64,000 nt of DNA, taken from the NCBI GenBank assembly GCA_916613615.1, contig OU744720.1, positions 165,749 to 229,748 of the forward strand. The letters run 5' to 3'. Origin of the DNA: Steromphala cineraria (lineage: Eukaryota; Mollusca; Gastropoda; Trochida; Trochidae). A program made the translations under genes and the position numbers. The notes under the pieces were generated by a model, which worked only from the letters and a program-made list of their open reading frames with translations, ran no database searches and was not told the origin of the DNA. Of this stretch, positions 9,769 to 24,700 are shown one piece after another. The stretch's first letter is position 1. Each line of letters starts with the position of its first letter.

Positions 9769-12700
9769 CTGATAGCAAACAAATATACAACTGTGTTGAT
9801 ATTACTAATTTGAATGAACACACACTATTTCCAAACATATATCCAAAACATACAAACATTTACACAAAAGATACATAGACAAACATACACACAACTTACA
9901 TTCCTTTTTCTTATGATGATATCAACTTTTACCACAGACATGTTAACACCAAAGACATTTGTATTAAATGGCACTAAGGTTCAAACATCGAGGACAGCAG
10001 TTCAGAATGTGTTCCATCGTTACTCCAACCATGGATCCAGTAAAATGCCTTTGGTAATTTTCAATTCAAAGGTGGATCCAGTGTCGCCTTGTTGATTCTA
10101 TATTTCCATCCACTGATCATTATAAAAGGTTTCTTTAACAATTTGACAACACCAAACCCTTATCCTGTCTTTTGACCGCACTCTCTATTCTTGAACCTGA
10201 TCCATGACTAGGCTGTACTTCTAAAACATGAATATCCCTCCTCCCTCACTTGGAGCCAAAACATATCAATATCAGGAAATCTGACACTAGAATAAAATAT
10301 TTCGAACTTTTCGTTTATAATTTGTATAATATGGATGTATGTAAATAACAAATACAACATTTTGCTTAAAAACACATGTATGTATATTTACATAGTGTGT
10401 ATATTTACTTATGTAAATGTTATGAGAAAAGGGCATGAGGTGTGTTGCTGAGTGACAAATAGGTAAAATGTGACAGATTCGTACAGATTTATGGTATTTG
10501 ATAACGATATATTTCTCCGAGATGTAACGGGTTGTAGTTACACCCAACTCATAAAAGTGTTATCGTCAGTACTAGGACACTTTCTGTTGCTTTTTCGTCA
10601 AAACCATCCTGATGTTGAATTTAAAGGATTTTACAATAAACTTATCAATATCAAATAAAATTAGTGTTTACAGGTATGCATTGACTGTTTTCAAATATTC
10701 AAAACAATAGATATAGTTCAATATAGATTCCGATCTTGTAATTGATATTAAACTTACACCTTTTTTATGTCAAAGGGAAATCTCCAATGTAATATTATAT
10801 TAAACTTACACCTTTTTATCTCCAATAAACTTTACCTCTCCCTTCTCAGAGGTTCTCTCGGTGAAAGGTTCTCTCAGCTTACAACATGTCGTTTGACACT
10901 GCTATAAGAACGTAGTCTGGCAGCAAATCAAGCCATATCAAGCATGTTACAGTTTGGAACGAACGTTTCTTGCTGTTCCTGAACAAAGAGATAATTACCC
11001 GAGGAAATGTGTCATATGACTTTTATGAAACGAGTGTGATTTTTTGTATTACCCGAGCGTATTATCAGAGCGTAGTTTCGTAAAGTCACTTGTTATGACG
11101 TCACAGGCGAAAAAATACGGGAACTCATGCTACAACAATCGTAGCTAGGCTCAAGTGCTCATATTTAAAATATGTCACCACTTATTTTCAACGATATGGG
11201 TAATAAATACATGTATTGATTCAGATAATGCTCATTTAAAAGTAGATAGTAATGACAACTTTATACCTCGTGTTGACAGCAGTTCAGATGATGGTCATGT
11301 GTCGGTACATGCATATCTTAATACTCAAACACTATACTTACCAATATGAATTATTTGAACCTATGGGAAACTTTGATTTTAGTCATTAATATTTCATCAG
11401 GTAGCCAAAAAGGAATACATCTTCATCATTCATCATTTCCTTATTTCCCTGAATGTCGAGTTTATATATTCTCTCAAGGAAGTAATGTTGTACTTGCATG
11501 AAGACGAAATTAATATACCAACCGTCTAAATTTAAGTCCAGTGTAAATGAGGCCAACCACTATACTAAAGTCTAGAGAACATTCTCCACAAAGCAAGAGA
11601 AATCAACAGCAAACGTCATAAGGGTGCAAGTTTCTGAAGCATTGTGTTTTACGTCCCCTGTGAACAACTGCGGTTTGGTGCCTTGTTGTGGTTGAAAGTA
11701 GTAAACTGCAGCACGTTTCTTCATTTCAGGAATTCAAAACTGTTATATTTTTTACGTGCAGATTTGTTTTTGATACAATAGTTCTTATGTACATGTATTT
11801 AGTATTTGCTATAGAGTTTAGTATGTTTAGCGTTTGATACAGTGGCTACTAAGTAAACGGCTACTAACTTTTGATGGGTAGTATATATTCGTCGAAATGT
11901 CTCCTTCCCAGAATAACCAATGGCATATCCATAAGAATGCCTTCATCACTTATTGAATAGGATGCTAAAATACACTTCAACCTGTGAACCATTTCAATAC
12001 GTACAAATAGTCGAGTAAGTTGGTCCTATTTTGAAAGGGGTTCTCATTGCTCTCTCCGCCACCTTAGCAAGATGAACCTGCAAACAAAATATTTATCATA
12101 ATTTATCGCCAGCATAATTTCCATGTGCCTGACATGATCTTTATTATCTACGATTGTGTCTCTACAATGTGCCTGACATGATCTTTATTATCTACGATTG
12201 TCTCTCTACAATGTGCCTGACATAGTCTTTATTATCTACGAATGTGTCTCTACAATGTGCCTGACATGGTCTTTATTATCTACGATTGTGTCTCTACAAT
12301 GTGCCTGACATAGTGTTTATTATTTAGTTACTAACCTCCGACAAGTGACCTAAGCCTGTTAGCCATATTACATGTAATCGACTCATTACCACAGAAGTAA
12401 TGAAAACATCATTACACAGATCAATCAGAGTTACCCGCCCGTCACTAGTCCACTGTGTGGCGTGACCTGTCATCCAATTAGATTCATTCACATTACAGAG
12501 TCGGTAGTGTGCAGACGTGTTTTCTGTATCTCTCCCGATTGTATTCAGCTATATTTTAACGTGTTTTGTTGTTTCTTGACTCTATTACTTACCTTAGTTA
12601 GGTATTCCCGCTGTCCCTTATCGTGTTCATTCCTCGTGAGTTAATTCGGTGCTTCTGACAGGGGTGTTTGTGCTACTAGACTACTCACCAGCTGAGACAT

Positions 12701-15700
12701 GTTGGAGGGTGTGTCCGGCTTGTAGCCCCAGGGCAGCAGGATCAGCTTGCACTACTACTACTAGACTACTCACCAGCTGAGACATGTTGGAGGGTGTGTC
12801 CGGCTTGTAGCCCCAGGGCAGCAGGATCAGCTACACTACTATTACTAGACTACTCACCAGCTGAGACATGTTGGAGGGTGTGTCCGGCTTGTAGCCCCAG
12901 GGCAGCAGGATCAGCTACACTACTATTACTAGACTACTCACCAGCTGAGACATGTTGGAGGGTGTGTCCGGCTTGTAGCCCCAGGGCAGCAGGATCAACT
13001 GGCACTACTACTACTAGACTACTCACCATCTGAGACATGTTGGAGGGTGTGTCCGGCTTGTAGCCCCAGGGCAGCAGGATCAACTGGCACTACTACTACT
13101 AGACTACTCACCAGCTGAGACATGTTGGAGGGTCTGTCCGGCTTGTAGCCCCAGGGCAGCAGGATCAACTGGCACTACTACTACTAGACTACTCACCAGC
13201 TGAGACATGTTGGAGGGTCTGTCCGGCTTGTAGCCCCAGGGCAGCAGGATCAGCTGGCACTACTACTACTAGACTACTCACCAGCTGAGACATGTTGGAG
13301 GGTCTGTCCGGCTTGTAGCCCCAGGGCAGCAGGATCAGCTGGCACTACTACTACTAGACTACTCACCAGCTGAGACATGTTGGAGGGTCTGTCCGGCTTG
13401 TAGCCCCAGGGCAGCATGATCAGCTGGCACTACTACTACTAGACTACTCACCAGCTGAGACATGTTGGAGGGTGTGTCCGGCTTGTAGCCCCAGGGCAGC
13501 AGGATCAACTGGCACTACTACTACTAGACTACTCACCAGCTGAGACATGTTGGAGGGTGTGTCCGGCTTGTAGCCCCAGGGCAGCAGGATCAACTGGCAC
13601 TACTACTACTAGACTACTCACCAGCTGAGACATGTTGGAGGGTGTCCGGCTTGTAGCCCCAGGGCAGCAGGATCAGCTGGCACTACTACTACTAGACTAC
13701 TCACCAGCTGAGACATGTTGGAGGGTCTGTCCGGCTTGTAGCCCCAGGGCAGCAGGATCAGCTGGCACTACTACTACTAGACTACTCACCAGCTGAGACA
13801 TGTTGGAGGGTCTGTCCGGCTTGTAGCCCCAGGGCAGCAGGATCAACTGGCACTACTACTACTAGACTACTCACCAGCTGAGACATGTTGGAGGGTGTGT
13901 CCGGCTTGTAGCCCCAGGGCAGCAGGATCAACTGGCACTACTACTACTAGACTACTCACCAGCTGAGACATGTTGGAGGGTGTCCGGCTTGTAGCCCCAG
14001 GGCAGCAGGATCAGCTGGCACTACTACTACTAGACTACTCACCAGCTGAGACATGTTGTAGGGTCTGTCCGGCTTGTAGCCCCAGGGCAGCAGGATCAGC
14101 TGGCACTACTACTACTAGACTACTCACCAGCTGAGACATGTTGGAGGGTCTGTCCGGCTTGTAGCCCCAGGGCAGCAGGATCAGCTGGCACTACTACTAC
14201 TAGACTACTCACCAGCTGAGACATGTTGGAGGGTGTGTCCGGCTTGTAGCCCCAGGGCAGCAGGATCAACTGGCACTACTTCTACTAGACTACTCACCAG
14301 CTGAGACATGTTGGAGGGTGTGTCCGGCTTGTAGTCCCAGGGCAGCAGGATCAACTGGCACTACTTCTACTAGACTACTCACCAGCTGAGACATGTTGGA
14401 GGGTGTCCGGCTTGTAGCCCCATGGCAGCAGGATCAACTGGCACTACTTCTACTAGACTACTCACCAGCTGAGACATGTTGGAGGGTGTGTCCGGCTTGT
14501 AGCCCCAGGGCAGCAGGATCAACTGGCACTACTTCTACTAGACTACTCACCAGCTGAGACATGTTGGAGGGTGTGTCCAGCTTGTAGCCCCAGGGCAGCA
14601 GGATCAGCTACACTACTATTACTAGACTACTCACCAGCTGAGACATGTTGGAGGGTGTGTCCGGCTTGTAGCCCCAGGGCAGCAGGATCAGCTACACTAC
14701 TATTACTAGACTACTCACCAGCTGAGACATGTTGGAGGGTGTGTCCGGCTTGTAGCCCCAGGGCAGCAGGATCAACTGGCACTACTACTACTAGACTACT
14801 CACCAGCTGAGACATGTTGGAGGGTGTCCGGCTTGTAGCCCCAGGGCAGCAGGATCAACTGGCACTACTACTACTAGACTACTCACCAGCTGAGACATGT
14901 TGGAGGGTGTGTCCGGCTTGTAGCCCCAGGGCAGCAGGATCAACTGGCACTACTTCTACTAGACTACTCACCAGCTGAGACATGTTGGAGGGTGTGTCCG
15001 GCTTGTAGCCCCAGGGCAGCAGGATCAGCTACACTACTATTACTAGACTACTCACCAGCTGAGACATGTTGGAGGGTGTGTCCGGCTTGTAGCCCCAGGG
15101 CAGCAGGATCAGCTACACTACTATTACTAGACTACTCACCAGCTGAGACATGTTGGAGGGTGTGTCCGGCTTGTAGCCCCAGGGCAGCAGGATCAACTGG
15201 CACTACTACTACTAGACTACTCACCAGCTGAGACATGTTGGAGGGTGTGTCCGGCTTGTAGCCCCAGGGCAGCAGGATCAACTGGCACTACTTCTACTAG
15301 ACTACTCACCAGCTGAGACATGTTGGAGGGTCTGTCCGGCTTGTAGCCCCAGGGCAGCAGGATCAACTGGCACTACTACTACTAGACTACTCACCAGCTG
15401 AGACATGTTGGAGGGTGTCCGGCTTGTAGCCCCAGGGCAGCAGGATCAGCTACACTACTACTACTAGACTACTCACCAGCTGAGACATGTTGGAGGGTGT
15501 GTCCGGCTTGTAGCCCCAGGGCAGCAGGATCAACTGGCACTACTACTACTAGACTACTCACCAGCTGAGACATGTTGGAGGGTGTCCGGCTTGTAGCCCC
15601 AGGGCAGCAGGATCAACTGGCACTACTTCTACTAGACTACTCACCAGCTGAGACATGTTGGAGGGTCTGTCCGGCTTGTAGCCCCAGGGCAGCAGGATCA

Positions 15701-18700
15701 ACTGGCACTACTTCTACTAGACTACTCACCAGCTGAGACATGTTGGAGGGTGTGTCCGGCTTGTAGCCCCAGGGCAGCAGGATCAACTGGCACTACTTCT
15801 ACTAGACTACTCACCAGCTGAGACATGTTGGAGGGTCTGTCCGGCTTGTAGCCCCAGGGCAGCAGGATCAACTGGCACTACTTCTACTAGACTACTCACC
15901 AGCTGAGACATGTTGGAGGGTGTCCGGCTTGTAGCCCCAGGACAGCAGGATCAACTGGCACTACTTCTACTAGACTACTCACCAGCTGAGACATGTTGGA
16001 GGGTCTGTCCGGCTTGTAGCCCCTGGGCAGCAGGATCAACTGGCACTACTTCTACTAGACTACTCACCAGCTGAGACATGTTGGAGGGTGTGTCCGGCTT
16101 GTAGCCCCAGGGCAGCATGATCAGCTGGCACTACTACTACTAGACTACTCACCAGCTGAGACATGTTGGAGGTTGTGTCCGGCTTGTAGCCCCAGGGCAG
16201 CAGGATCAGCTGGCACTACTACTACTAGACTACTCACCAGCTGAGACATGTTGGAGGGTCTGTCCGGCTTGTAGCCCCAGGGCAGCAGGATCAACTGGCA
16301 CTACTTCTACTAGACTACTCACCAGCTGAGACATGTTGGAGGGTGTCCGGCTTGTAGCCCCAGGACAGCAGGATCAACTGGCACTACTTCTACTAGACTA
16401 CTCACCAGCTGAGACATGTTGGAGGGTGTGTCCGGCTTGTAGCCCCTGGGCAGCAGGATCAACTGGCACTACTTCTACTAGACTACTCACCAGCTGAGAC
16501 ATGTTGGAGGTTGTGTCCGGCTTGTAGTCCCAGGGCAGCATGATCAGCTGGCACTACTACTACTAGACTACTCACCAGCTGAGACATGTTGGAGGTTGTG
16601 TCCGGCTTGTAGCCCCAGGGCAGCAGGATCAGCTGGCACTACTACTACTAGACTACTCACCAGCTGAGACATGTTGGAGGGTCTGTCCGGCTTGTAGCCC
16701 CAGGGCAGCAGGATCAGCTGGCACTACTACTACTAGACTACTCACCAGCTGAGACATGTTGGAGGGTGTGTCCGGCTTGTAGCCCCAGGGCAGCAGGATC
16801 AGCTACACTACTACTACTAGACTACTCACCAGCTGAGACATGTTGGAGGGTGTGTCCGGTTTGTAGCCCCAGGGCAGCAGGATCAACTGGCACTACTACT
16901 ACTAGACTACTCACCAGCTGAGACATGTTGGAGGGTCTGTCCGGCTTGTAGCCCCAGGGCAGCAGGATCAACTGGCACTACTTCTACTAGACTACTCACC
17001 AGCTGAGACATGTTGGAGGTTGTGTCCGGCTTGTAGCCCCAGGGCAGCAGGATCAGCTGGCACTACTACTACTAGACTACTCACCAGCTGAGACATGTTG
17101 GAGGGTCTGTCCGGCTTGTAGCCCCAGGGCAGCAGGATCAGCTGGCACTACTACTACTAGACTACTCACCAGCTGAGACATGTTGGAGGGTGTGTCCGGC
17201 TTGTAGCCCCAGGGCAGCAGGATCAGCTACACTACTACTACTAGACTACTCACCAGCTGAGACATGTTGGAGGGTCTGTCCGGCTTGTAGCCCCAGGGCA
17301 GCAGGATCAGCTGGCACTACTACTACTAGACTACTCACCAGCTGAGACATGTTGGAGGGTGTGTCCGGCTTGTAGCCCCAGGGCAGCAGGATCAGCTACA
17401 CTACTACTACTAGACTACTCACCAGCTGAGACATGTTGGAGGGTGTCCGGTGTAGGAGCCCCAAAACACTCCCCCGCCCCAAAACACTCTAGAGTGTTCT
17501 GGGGCTAGGCTCAAAACACTCTAGAGTGTTTTGGGGCTAGCCCCAGAACACTCCCCTCAGTCCCAAAACACTCCCCCTTGCAGCCCCAAAACACTCCCCA
17601 GTCCCAAAACACTCCCCCTGATTAATTAAAAGCGTCGTTGAATGAATTCTGAGGTGTATGTATAGTAGCATTGAAGTCATTCGAATCAACAGTAAAACAC
17701 ATCGACCATCCTGATGTGTTCGCTGTGAAGGATATAACAAAATTAACATTGTGCAAGGCATGGCATGAGAATGAAAAAGAATGAGACTTCATTTTATCAT
17801 AGGTATGTCCAAGAAAACACTTTGTTTATCTATATATGTTTTTCAATTGTTGTAGATTATTGTAACATAAGTTAAAAAATTCATTCAATTTCAACGTTTT
17901 TGCAGATCTTACTATTTTGGTATTTATTATATTACAACTGTAACACCAATTTTGTATTACCTTGCTTTGAATATTGCAACCTTTAATAACTAATTCTTGA
18001 AAAGCAATTAACACATACGGATAGTTTGAACATTCAATATGGAAAAGATTTGTACTAACAGGTCCTCAATGCTGAAAAATGTGTCCAGATATGAGACTAC
18101 AATGTTTAACATCACAAAGATAGAAAAAATGTTATGAATTTGGTTGGAATTGCTTTGACAATGTCATTTTTATTTGCATAAATGTAAATATAAGTATTAT
18201 AGATTGACATATATATTTTAAACATGTTTGAATTATGAGTGTTTTGATAAGCTACAGATACAGATCTTATATGTTGTCTGATAGTGCATGATGACTATAT
18301 GTTTGTAATGTATGAATAGGGAAATTAGGTATAACTTATGTTGCTTATAGTGTATGACACAACATTGTGTATGACTAACTAATAAAGTTAAACCCAATGT
18401 GTCAAATTACGACAATGGTTAGTAAAATCAAAATGAATGTCTTAGTTTATAAGATAAAGTGAATGTGATATTGGTATCGGATAGTGTGTAACATAGGAGA
18501 TAAGATAACTCAATATCATTTGATTGTTTATAACATCTGGGGGACAAGCGTATGACAAAATAAATCAAATGTATTATTCATATCTGATATTGAACGACCA
18601 AACTTTTTACAAAATACGTATGAGAGTTGGCAGTAAATACAGTATAATTATGTTCTTTAGTGAATATTGGAAAAGAAAATAGAAATGATATGTCTTCTTG

Positions 18701-21700
18701 TATGATAATGTAGAACAACGGAAGATGAAAAGTAAATGTATATGACACTGTTTGACTACAAAAAAATGATTATTCAAGGACTAGTTTTCAGTAAAAAGAA
18801 GTCAATACAGTGTAGTAGTGTATGAAAATGGGAGGCGATTATTCTTATTGTGTCTATCATATTATGAAAAGGAATACTTTATAACAACAGAAAGTAAATA
18901 CAGTATAAGACCAATGGTGTATTGGAAACAAATCTATCAATGTACATAGATGTACCTGGGGTGTCTGACATTGCATGATTTACAAAGAAAAGTAAAAATA
19001 CTATATATGCCTGATAGTAAGTGGCAGAGGAAAGTATATTTGTTTTTTTAGTGTATAATCTAGTAAAGTAAATACAATATATGTATCTTGTAGTGTTAAC
19101 AAGATTATACTATATATGCTAGATAGTATATGATAAAGGGGTATTAATATACATCATGTGTCTGACAGTGTAAGGCAAAAGAAAAAAAAATGTAAGTAAC
19201 ATATACCTCATGACATGCGAATGCTATATGTGTTAATGTGAAAGAAAATTTGATTGTTTAAAGGGGCAGTAGCACGTTTTTTGATAATTTTGTTTGTTGA
19301 AGTTTTCAGTGATAATAGTAAGTAAATGCTATATGAACTATCTTGACAGTGTCAAAAATGTTATTACACAAGCCAATCATCCATAGTCAGAGGACAAAGT
19401 ATGAAGATTCACATATAATCCATTGGCTGTCATTTTTTAATTCATTTTGTGTAAGAAAAGGAACCACATGTCTAAACTGCACGTTATCTATTTGTATTAT
19501 TACTGCTCCATTTAGTTTAAATACATTGTCTTTCAATTGGAACCATTTATTTCAATTTTCCTGACATGACCTTATATAATATTCCCACTATAAATGTACT
19601 ATTGCCCCTTTAAAGCCTAGAAATTCAATATACTATAGACATGGTATGGAAATCAGTTTATGCGATGCTAACGTCTAACAAAGAATAATACAAAAACATG
19701 TACATTATGTTTGACGAAACAACAGTGAATAAACAATATAATGTTTGAGAGTTCATATTAAAGGGGCAGTAGCACGTTTTTTGATAATTTTGTATTTTAA
19801 AACTTTCATTGAAATTGTAAGTTAATGCTAAATGTATTATTTTGACAGTGTCAAAAATCTCACTACACGAGCCAATCAGCCATAGTCAGAGGGCAAAGTA
19901 TGAAAATTCACATAAAATCCATTGGCGGCCATTTTGTGTGAACACCTTTAATTCATTTTGTGTAAGAAAAGGGAATCCCATTGCTAAACTTTACGTTATA
20001 TTTTTGAATTACTACTGCTCAAGTTAGTTTAAATACATTGTCTTTCAATTGGAACCATTAATTTTCATTTTCCAGACATCACCTTATATCCCCCCTAAAA
20101 ACGTGCTACTGCCCCTTTAAAGAAAAATAGATACGTTAAGTTTGATATGTGTTTTTATAAAAGGTTTTGGCAAAAGAAAGCAAATACATGTACTTAACGT
20201 ATATTGTGTATGATAATGACAAGTTATAAACCCTATGTGTTCGGTAGAGTATGACAAAGGAAAGTAAATATATTACCTATGTGTCTGTGAAATTGTATGA
20301 AAGTGTACAGTATATGTATAGGCCAAACTCATTCTCTTCGTAAGCTAAAGTTTGTATTATCACACTCTGTCTTCAATAGAAGATGTCATAATATGCGTGC
20401 GAGGTATGGATATGCTAAATATCAGTAAAATTAATTACTACAATCTGAAGCAGCAAAAATTGATATTTTGAAACTTGGTGGAAAATATTAACTGAACGCA
20501 GGAGAAAGCGAAAGCTTTGTTTATTCTAAAAATACGAAATTATATGTCGCCATCATACCTAAAAGATATTTTACCTTTTTTTTTAAATCATCTGTCTTAT
20601 TAAAATGGCTTTTTATCCCTTTGGCTTGATTAATTTTTTTCCATTCACAACAAAACTCTGGAACGAACTTCCTTTGGAATTTACAAAAAGTATGCCAATC
20701 GATTCTTTCAAATCCAGTAGCAAACATAATGGTCATACTACTAAATATATACAGTATTCATGCAAAGCTACGTTACATGTGTAGTCCCTTTAATTTTGAT
20801 CGCTTTCGTGTAGGTATTTTCCTCAAGTGGAAATAATTGTGAAAATTCGTATCATTACTTATTGTTTTTTTAATGAAAATTTTTCGCAGTGTTGACAATT
20901 ATAATATTACTTGTGATTTGATTTTAAAGAAGATTTGATCCATAAAAATCATTTTGTGTTTAATAAAATATATTTAAAAAAAGAAAACATATGTACCTGG
21001 AAGTGTATGATACAGAGCGTTATATACATTACATGAAACTGATGATGTATGATATAGTATAAAATAGTACAGTATACATAGTAAATGTATTTGATAATGT
21101 ACGATAAAGGAGGAAATACACAGTTTCTGTACCCTTAAATGTATGAATAGGGACGGAATACACAGTATATGTAACTGATAATGTAGGATCAAGGAAAGTG
21201 TACATATTATATGTATCTGATAGTGTACTATAAAGGAAGATGTACAAAGTATATGCATCTCATATTGCATGATATTGGAAAGCGTGGGGTGAAGGAAGGT
21301 GAACATAGTATATGTATCTGATACTGTGTAATAAAGGAAGGTGAACATAGTATATGTATCTGATACTGTGTGGTGAAGGAAGGGGAACATAGTATATGTA
21401 TCTGATAGTTTGGGGTGAAGGAAGGTGAACATAGTATATGTATCTGATAGTGTGTGAACAAGGAAGGTGAACATAGTTTATGTATCTGATACTGTATAAT
21501 AAAGGAAGGTGAACATAGTTTATGTATCCGATAGTGTTGGGTGAAGGAAGGTGTACATAGTTTATGTATCTGATAGTGTGGGGTGAAGGAAGGTGAACAT
21601 AGTATACGTATCTGATACTGTGTGGTGAAGGAAGGTGAACATAGTATATATATTTGATAGTGTGGGTTGAAGGAAGGTGAACATAGTTTATGTATCTGAT

Positions 21701-24700
21701 AGTGTGGGGTGAAGGAAGGTGAACATAGTATATATATCTGATAGTGTGTGAACAAGGAAGGTGAACATAGTTTATGTATCTGATAGTGTGTAATAAAGGA
21801 AAGTGAACATAGTATATGTATCTGATAGTGTGTGAACAAGGAAGGTGAACATAGTATATATATTTGATAGTGTGGGTTGAAGGAAGGTGAACATAGTTTA
21901 TGTATCTGATAGTGTGTGGTGAAGGAAGGTGAACATAGTATATGTATCTGATAGTGTGTGAACAAGGAAGGTGAACATAGTATATGTATCTGATAGTGTG
22001 TAATAAAGGAAGGTGAACATAGTATATGTATCTGATAGTGTGTGAACAAGGAAGGCGAACATCGTATATATATTTGATAGTGTGGGGTGAAGGAAGGTGA
22101 ACATAGTTTATGTATCTGATAACGTGTAATAAAGGAAGGTGAACATAGTATATGTATCTGATAGTGTGTGAACAAGGAAGGTGAACATAGTATATATATT
22201 TGATAGTGTGTGGTGAAGGAAGGTGAACATAGTTTATGTATCTGATACTGTGTAATAAAGGAAGGTGAACATAGTATATGTATCTGATACTGTGTGAACA
22301 AGGAAGGTGAACATAGTATATGTATCTGATAGTGTGTAATAAAGGAAGGTGAACATAGTATATGTATCTGATAGTGTGTGAACAAGGAAGGCGAACATCG
22401 TATATATATTTGATAGTGTGGGGTGAAGGAAGGTGAACATAGTTTATGTATCTGATAACGTGTAATAAAGGAAGGTGAACATAGTTTATGTATCTGATAG
22501 TGTGTAATAAAGGAAGGTGAACATAGTATATGTATCTGATAGTGTGTGAACAAGGAAGGTGAACATAGTATATATATTTGATAGTGTGGTTTGAAGGAAG
22601 GTGAACATAGTATATGTATCTGATAGTGTGTGAACAAGGAAGGTGAACATAGTATATGTATCTGATAACGTGTAATAAAGGAAGGTGAACATAGTATATG
22701 TATCTGAAAGTGTGGAGTGAAGGAAGGTGAACATAGTTTATGTATCTGATAGTGTGTAGTGGAGGAAGGTGAACATAGTTTATGTATCTGATGATGTGTG
22801 GTGAAGGAAGGTGAACATAGTATATGTATCTGATACTGTGTGGTGAAGGAAGGTGAACATAGTTTATGTATCTGATACTGTGTGGTGAAGGAAGGTGAAC
22901 ATAGTATATGTATCTGATACTGTGTGGTGAAGGAAGGTGAACATAGTTTATGTATCTGAGAGTGTGTGATAAAGGAAGGTGAACATAGTTTATGTATCTG
23001 ATAGTGTTGGGTGAAGGAAGGTGTACATAGTTTATGTATCTGATAGTGTGGGGTGTAGGAAGGTGAACATAGTATATGTATCTGATACTGTGTGGTGAAG
23101 GAAGGTGAACATAGTATATATATTTGATAGTGTGTGAACAAGGAAGGCGAACATAGTATATGTATCTGATAGTGTGTGAACAAGGAAGGTGAACATAGTA
23201 TATATATTTGATAGTGTGTAATAAAGGAAGGTGAACATAGTATATGTATCTGATAGTGTGTAATAAAGGAAGGTGAACATAGTATATGTATCTGATAGTG
23301 TGTGAACAAGGAAGGTGAACATAGTATATGTATCTGATAACGTGTAATAAAGGAAGGTGAACATAGTATATGTATCTGAAAGTGTGGAGTGAAGGAAGGT
23401 GAACATAGTTTATGTATCTGATAGTGTGTAGTGAAGGAAGGTGAACATAGTTTATGTATCTGATGATGTGTGGTGAAGGAAGGTGAACATAGTATATGTA
23501 TCTGATACTGTGTGGTGAAGGAAGGTGAACATAGTTTATGTATCTGATACTGTGTGGTGAAGGAAGGTGAACATAGTATATGTATCTGATACTGTGTGGT
23601 GAAGGAAGGTGAACATAGTTTATGTATCTGAGAGTGTGTGATAAAGGAAGGTGAACATAGTTTATGTATCTGATAGTGTTGGGTGAAGGAAGGTGTACAT
23701 AGTTTATGTATCTGATAGTGTGGGGTGTAGGAAGGTGAACATAGTATATGTATCTGATACTGTGTGGTGAAGGAAGGTGAACATAGTATATATATTTGAT
23801 AGTGTGTGAACAAGGAAGGCGAACATAGTATATGTATCTGATAGTGTGTGAACAAGGAAGGTGAACATAGTTTATGTATCTGATAGTGTGTAATAAAGGA
23901 AGGTGAACATAGTTTATGTATCTGATAGTGTTGGGTAAGAGGAAGGTGTACATAGTTTATGTATCTGATAGTGTGGGGTGTAGGAAGGTGAACATAGTAT
24001 ATGTATCTGATACTGTGTGGTGAAGGAAGGTGAACATAGTATATTTATTTGATAGTGTGTGAACAAGGAAGGCGAACATAGTATATGTATCTGATAGTGT
24101 GTGAACAAGGAAGGTGAACATAGTTTATGTATCTGATAGTGTGTAATAAAGGAAGGTGAACATAGTATATGTATCTGACTACGTGTAATAAAGGAAGGTG
24201 TACAAAGTATATGTATCTGAAAGTGTGGAGTGAAGGAAGGTGAACATAGTTTATGTATCTGATAGTGTGTGGTGAAGGAAGGTGAACATAGTTTATGTAT
24301 CTGATGATGTGTGGTGAAGGAAGGTGAACATAGTATATGTATCTGATACTGTGTGGTGAAGGAAGGTGAACATAGTTTATGTATCTGATACTGTGTGGTG
24401 AAGGAAGGTGAACATAGTATATGTATCTGATACTGTGTGGTGAAGGAAGGTGAACATAGTTTATGTATCTGAGAGTGTGTGATAAAGGAAGGTGAACATA
24501 GTTTATGTATCTGATAGTGTTGGGTGAAGGAAGGTGTACATAGTTTATGTATCTGATAGTGTCGGGTGTAGGAAGGTGAACATAGTATATGTATCTGATA
24601 CTGTGTGGTGAAGGTAGGTGAACATAGTATATATATTTGATAGTGTGTGAACAAGGAAGGCGAACATAGTATATGTATCTGATAGTGTGTGAACAAGGAA

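Noticed and set aside
12794..15231. Three identical 79-residue plus-strand frames ([11 protein letters not shown] repeats)
   Set aside because: Antisense shadows of the exon 9-derived satellite. Their identity reflects block homogenisation rather than a gene family.
12660..17450. CRISPR array
   Set aside because: Regular repeats, but without unique spacers: the whole unit repeats. The genome is eukaryotic and the unit is an exon-intron junction.
21228..23953. Minus-strand open frames of 875 and 897 residues
   Set aside because: Both frames are open over the same DNA because the 42-bp satellite period is divisible by three and happens to lack stops. The peptides are simple 14-residue repeats with no start context or family similarity.
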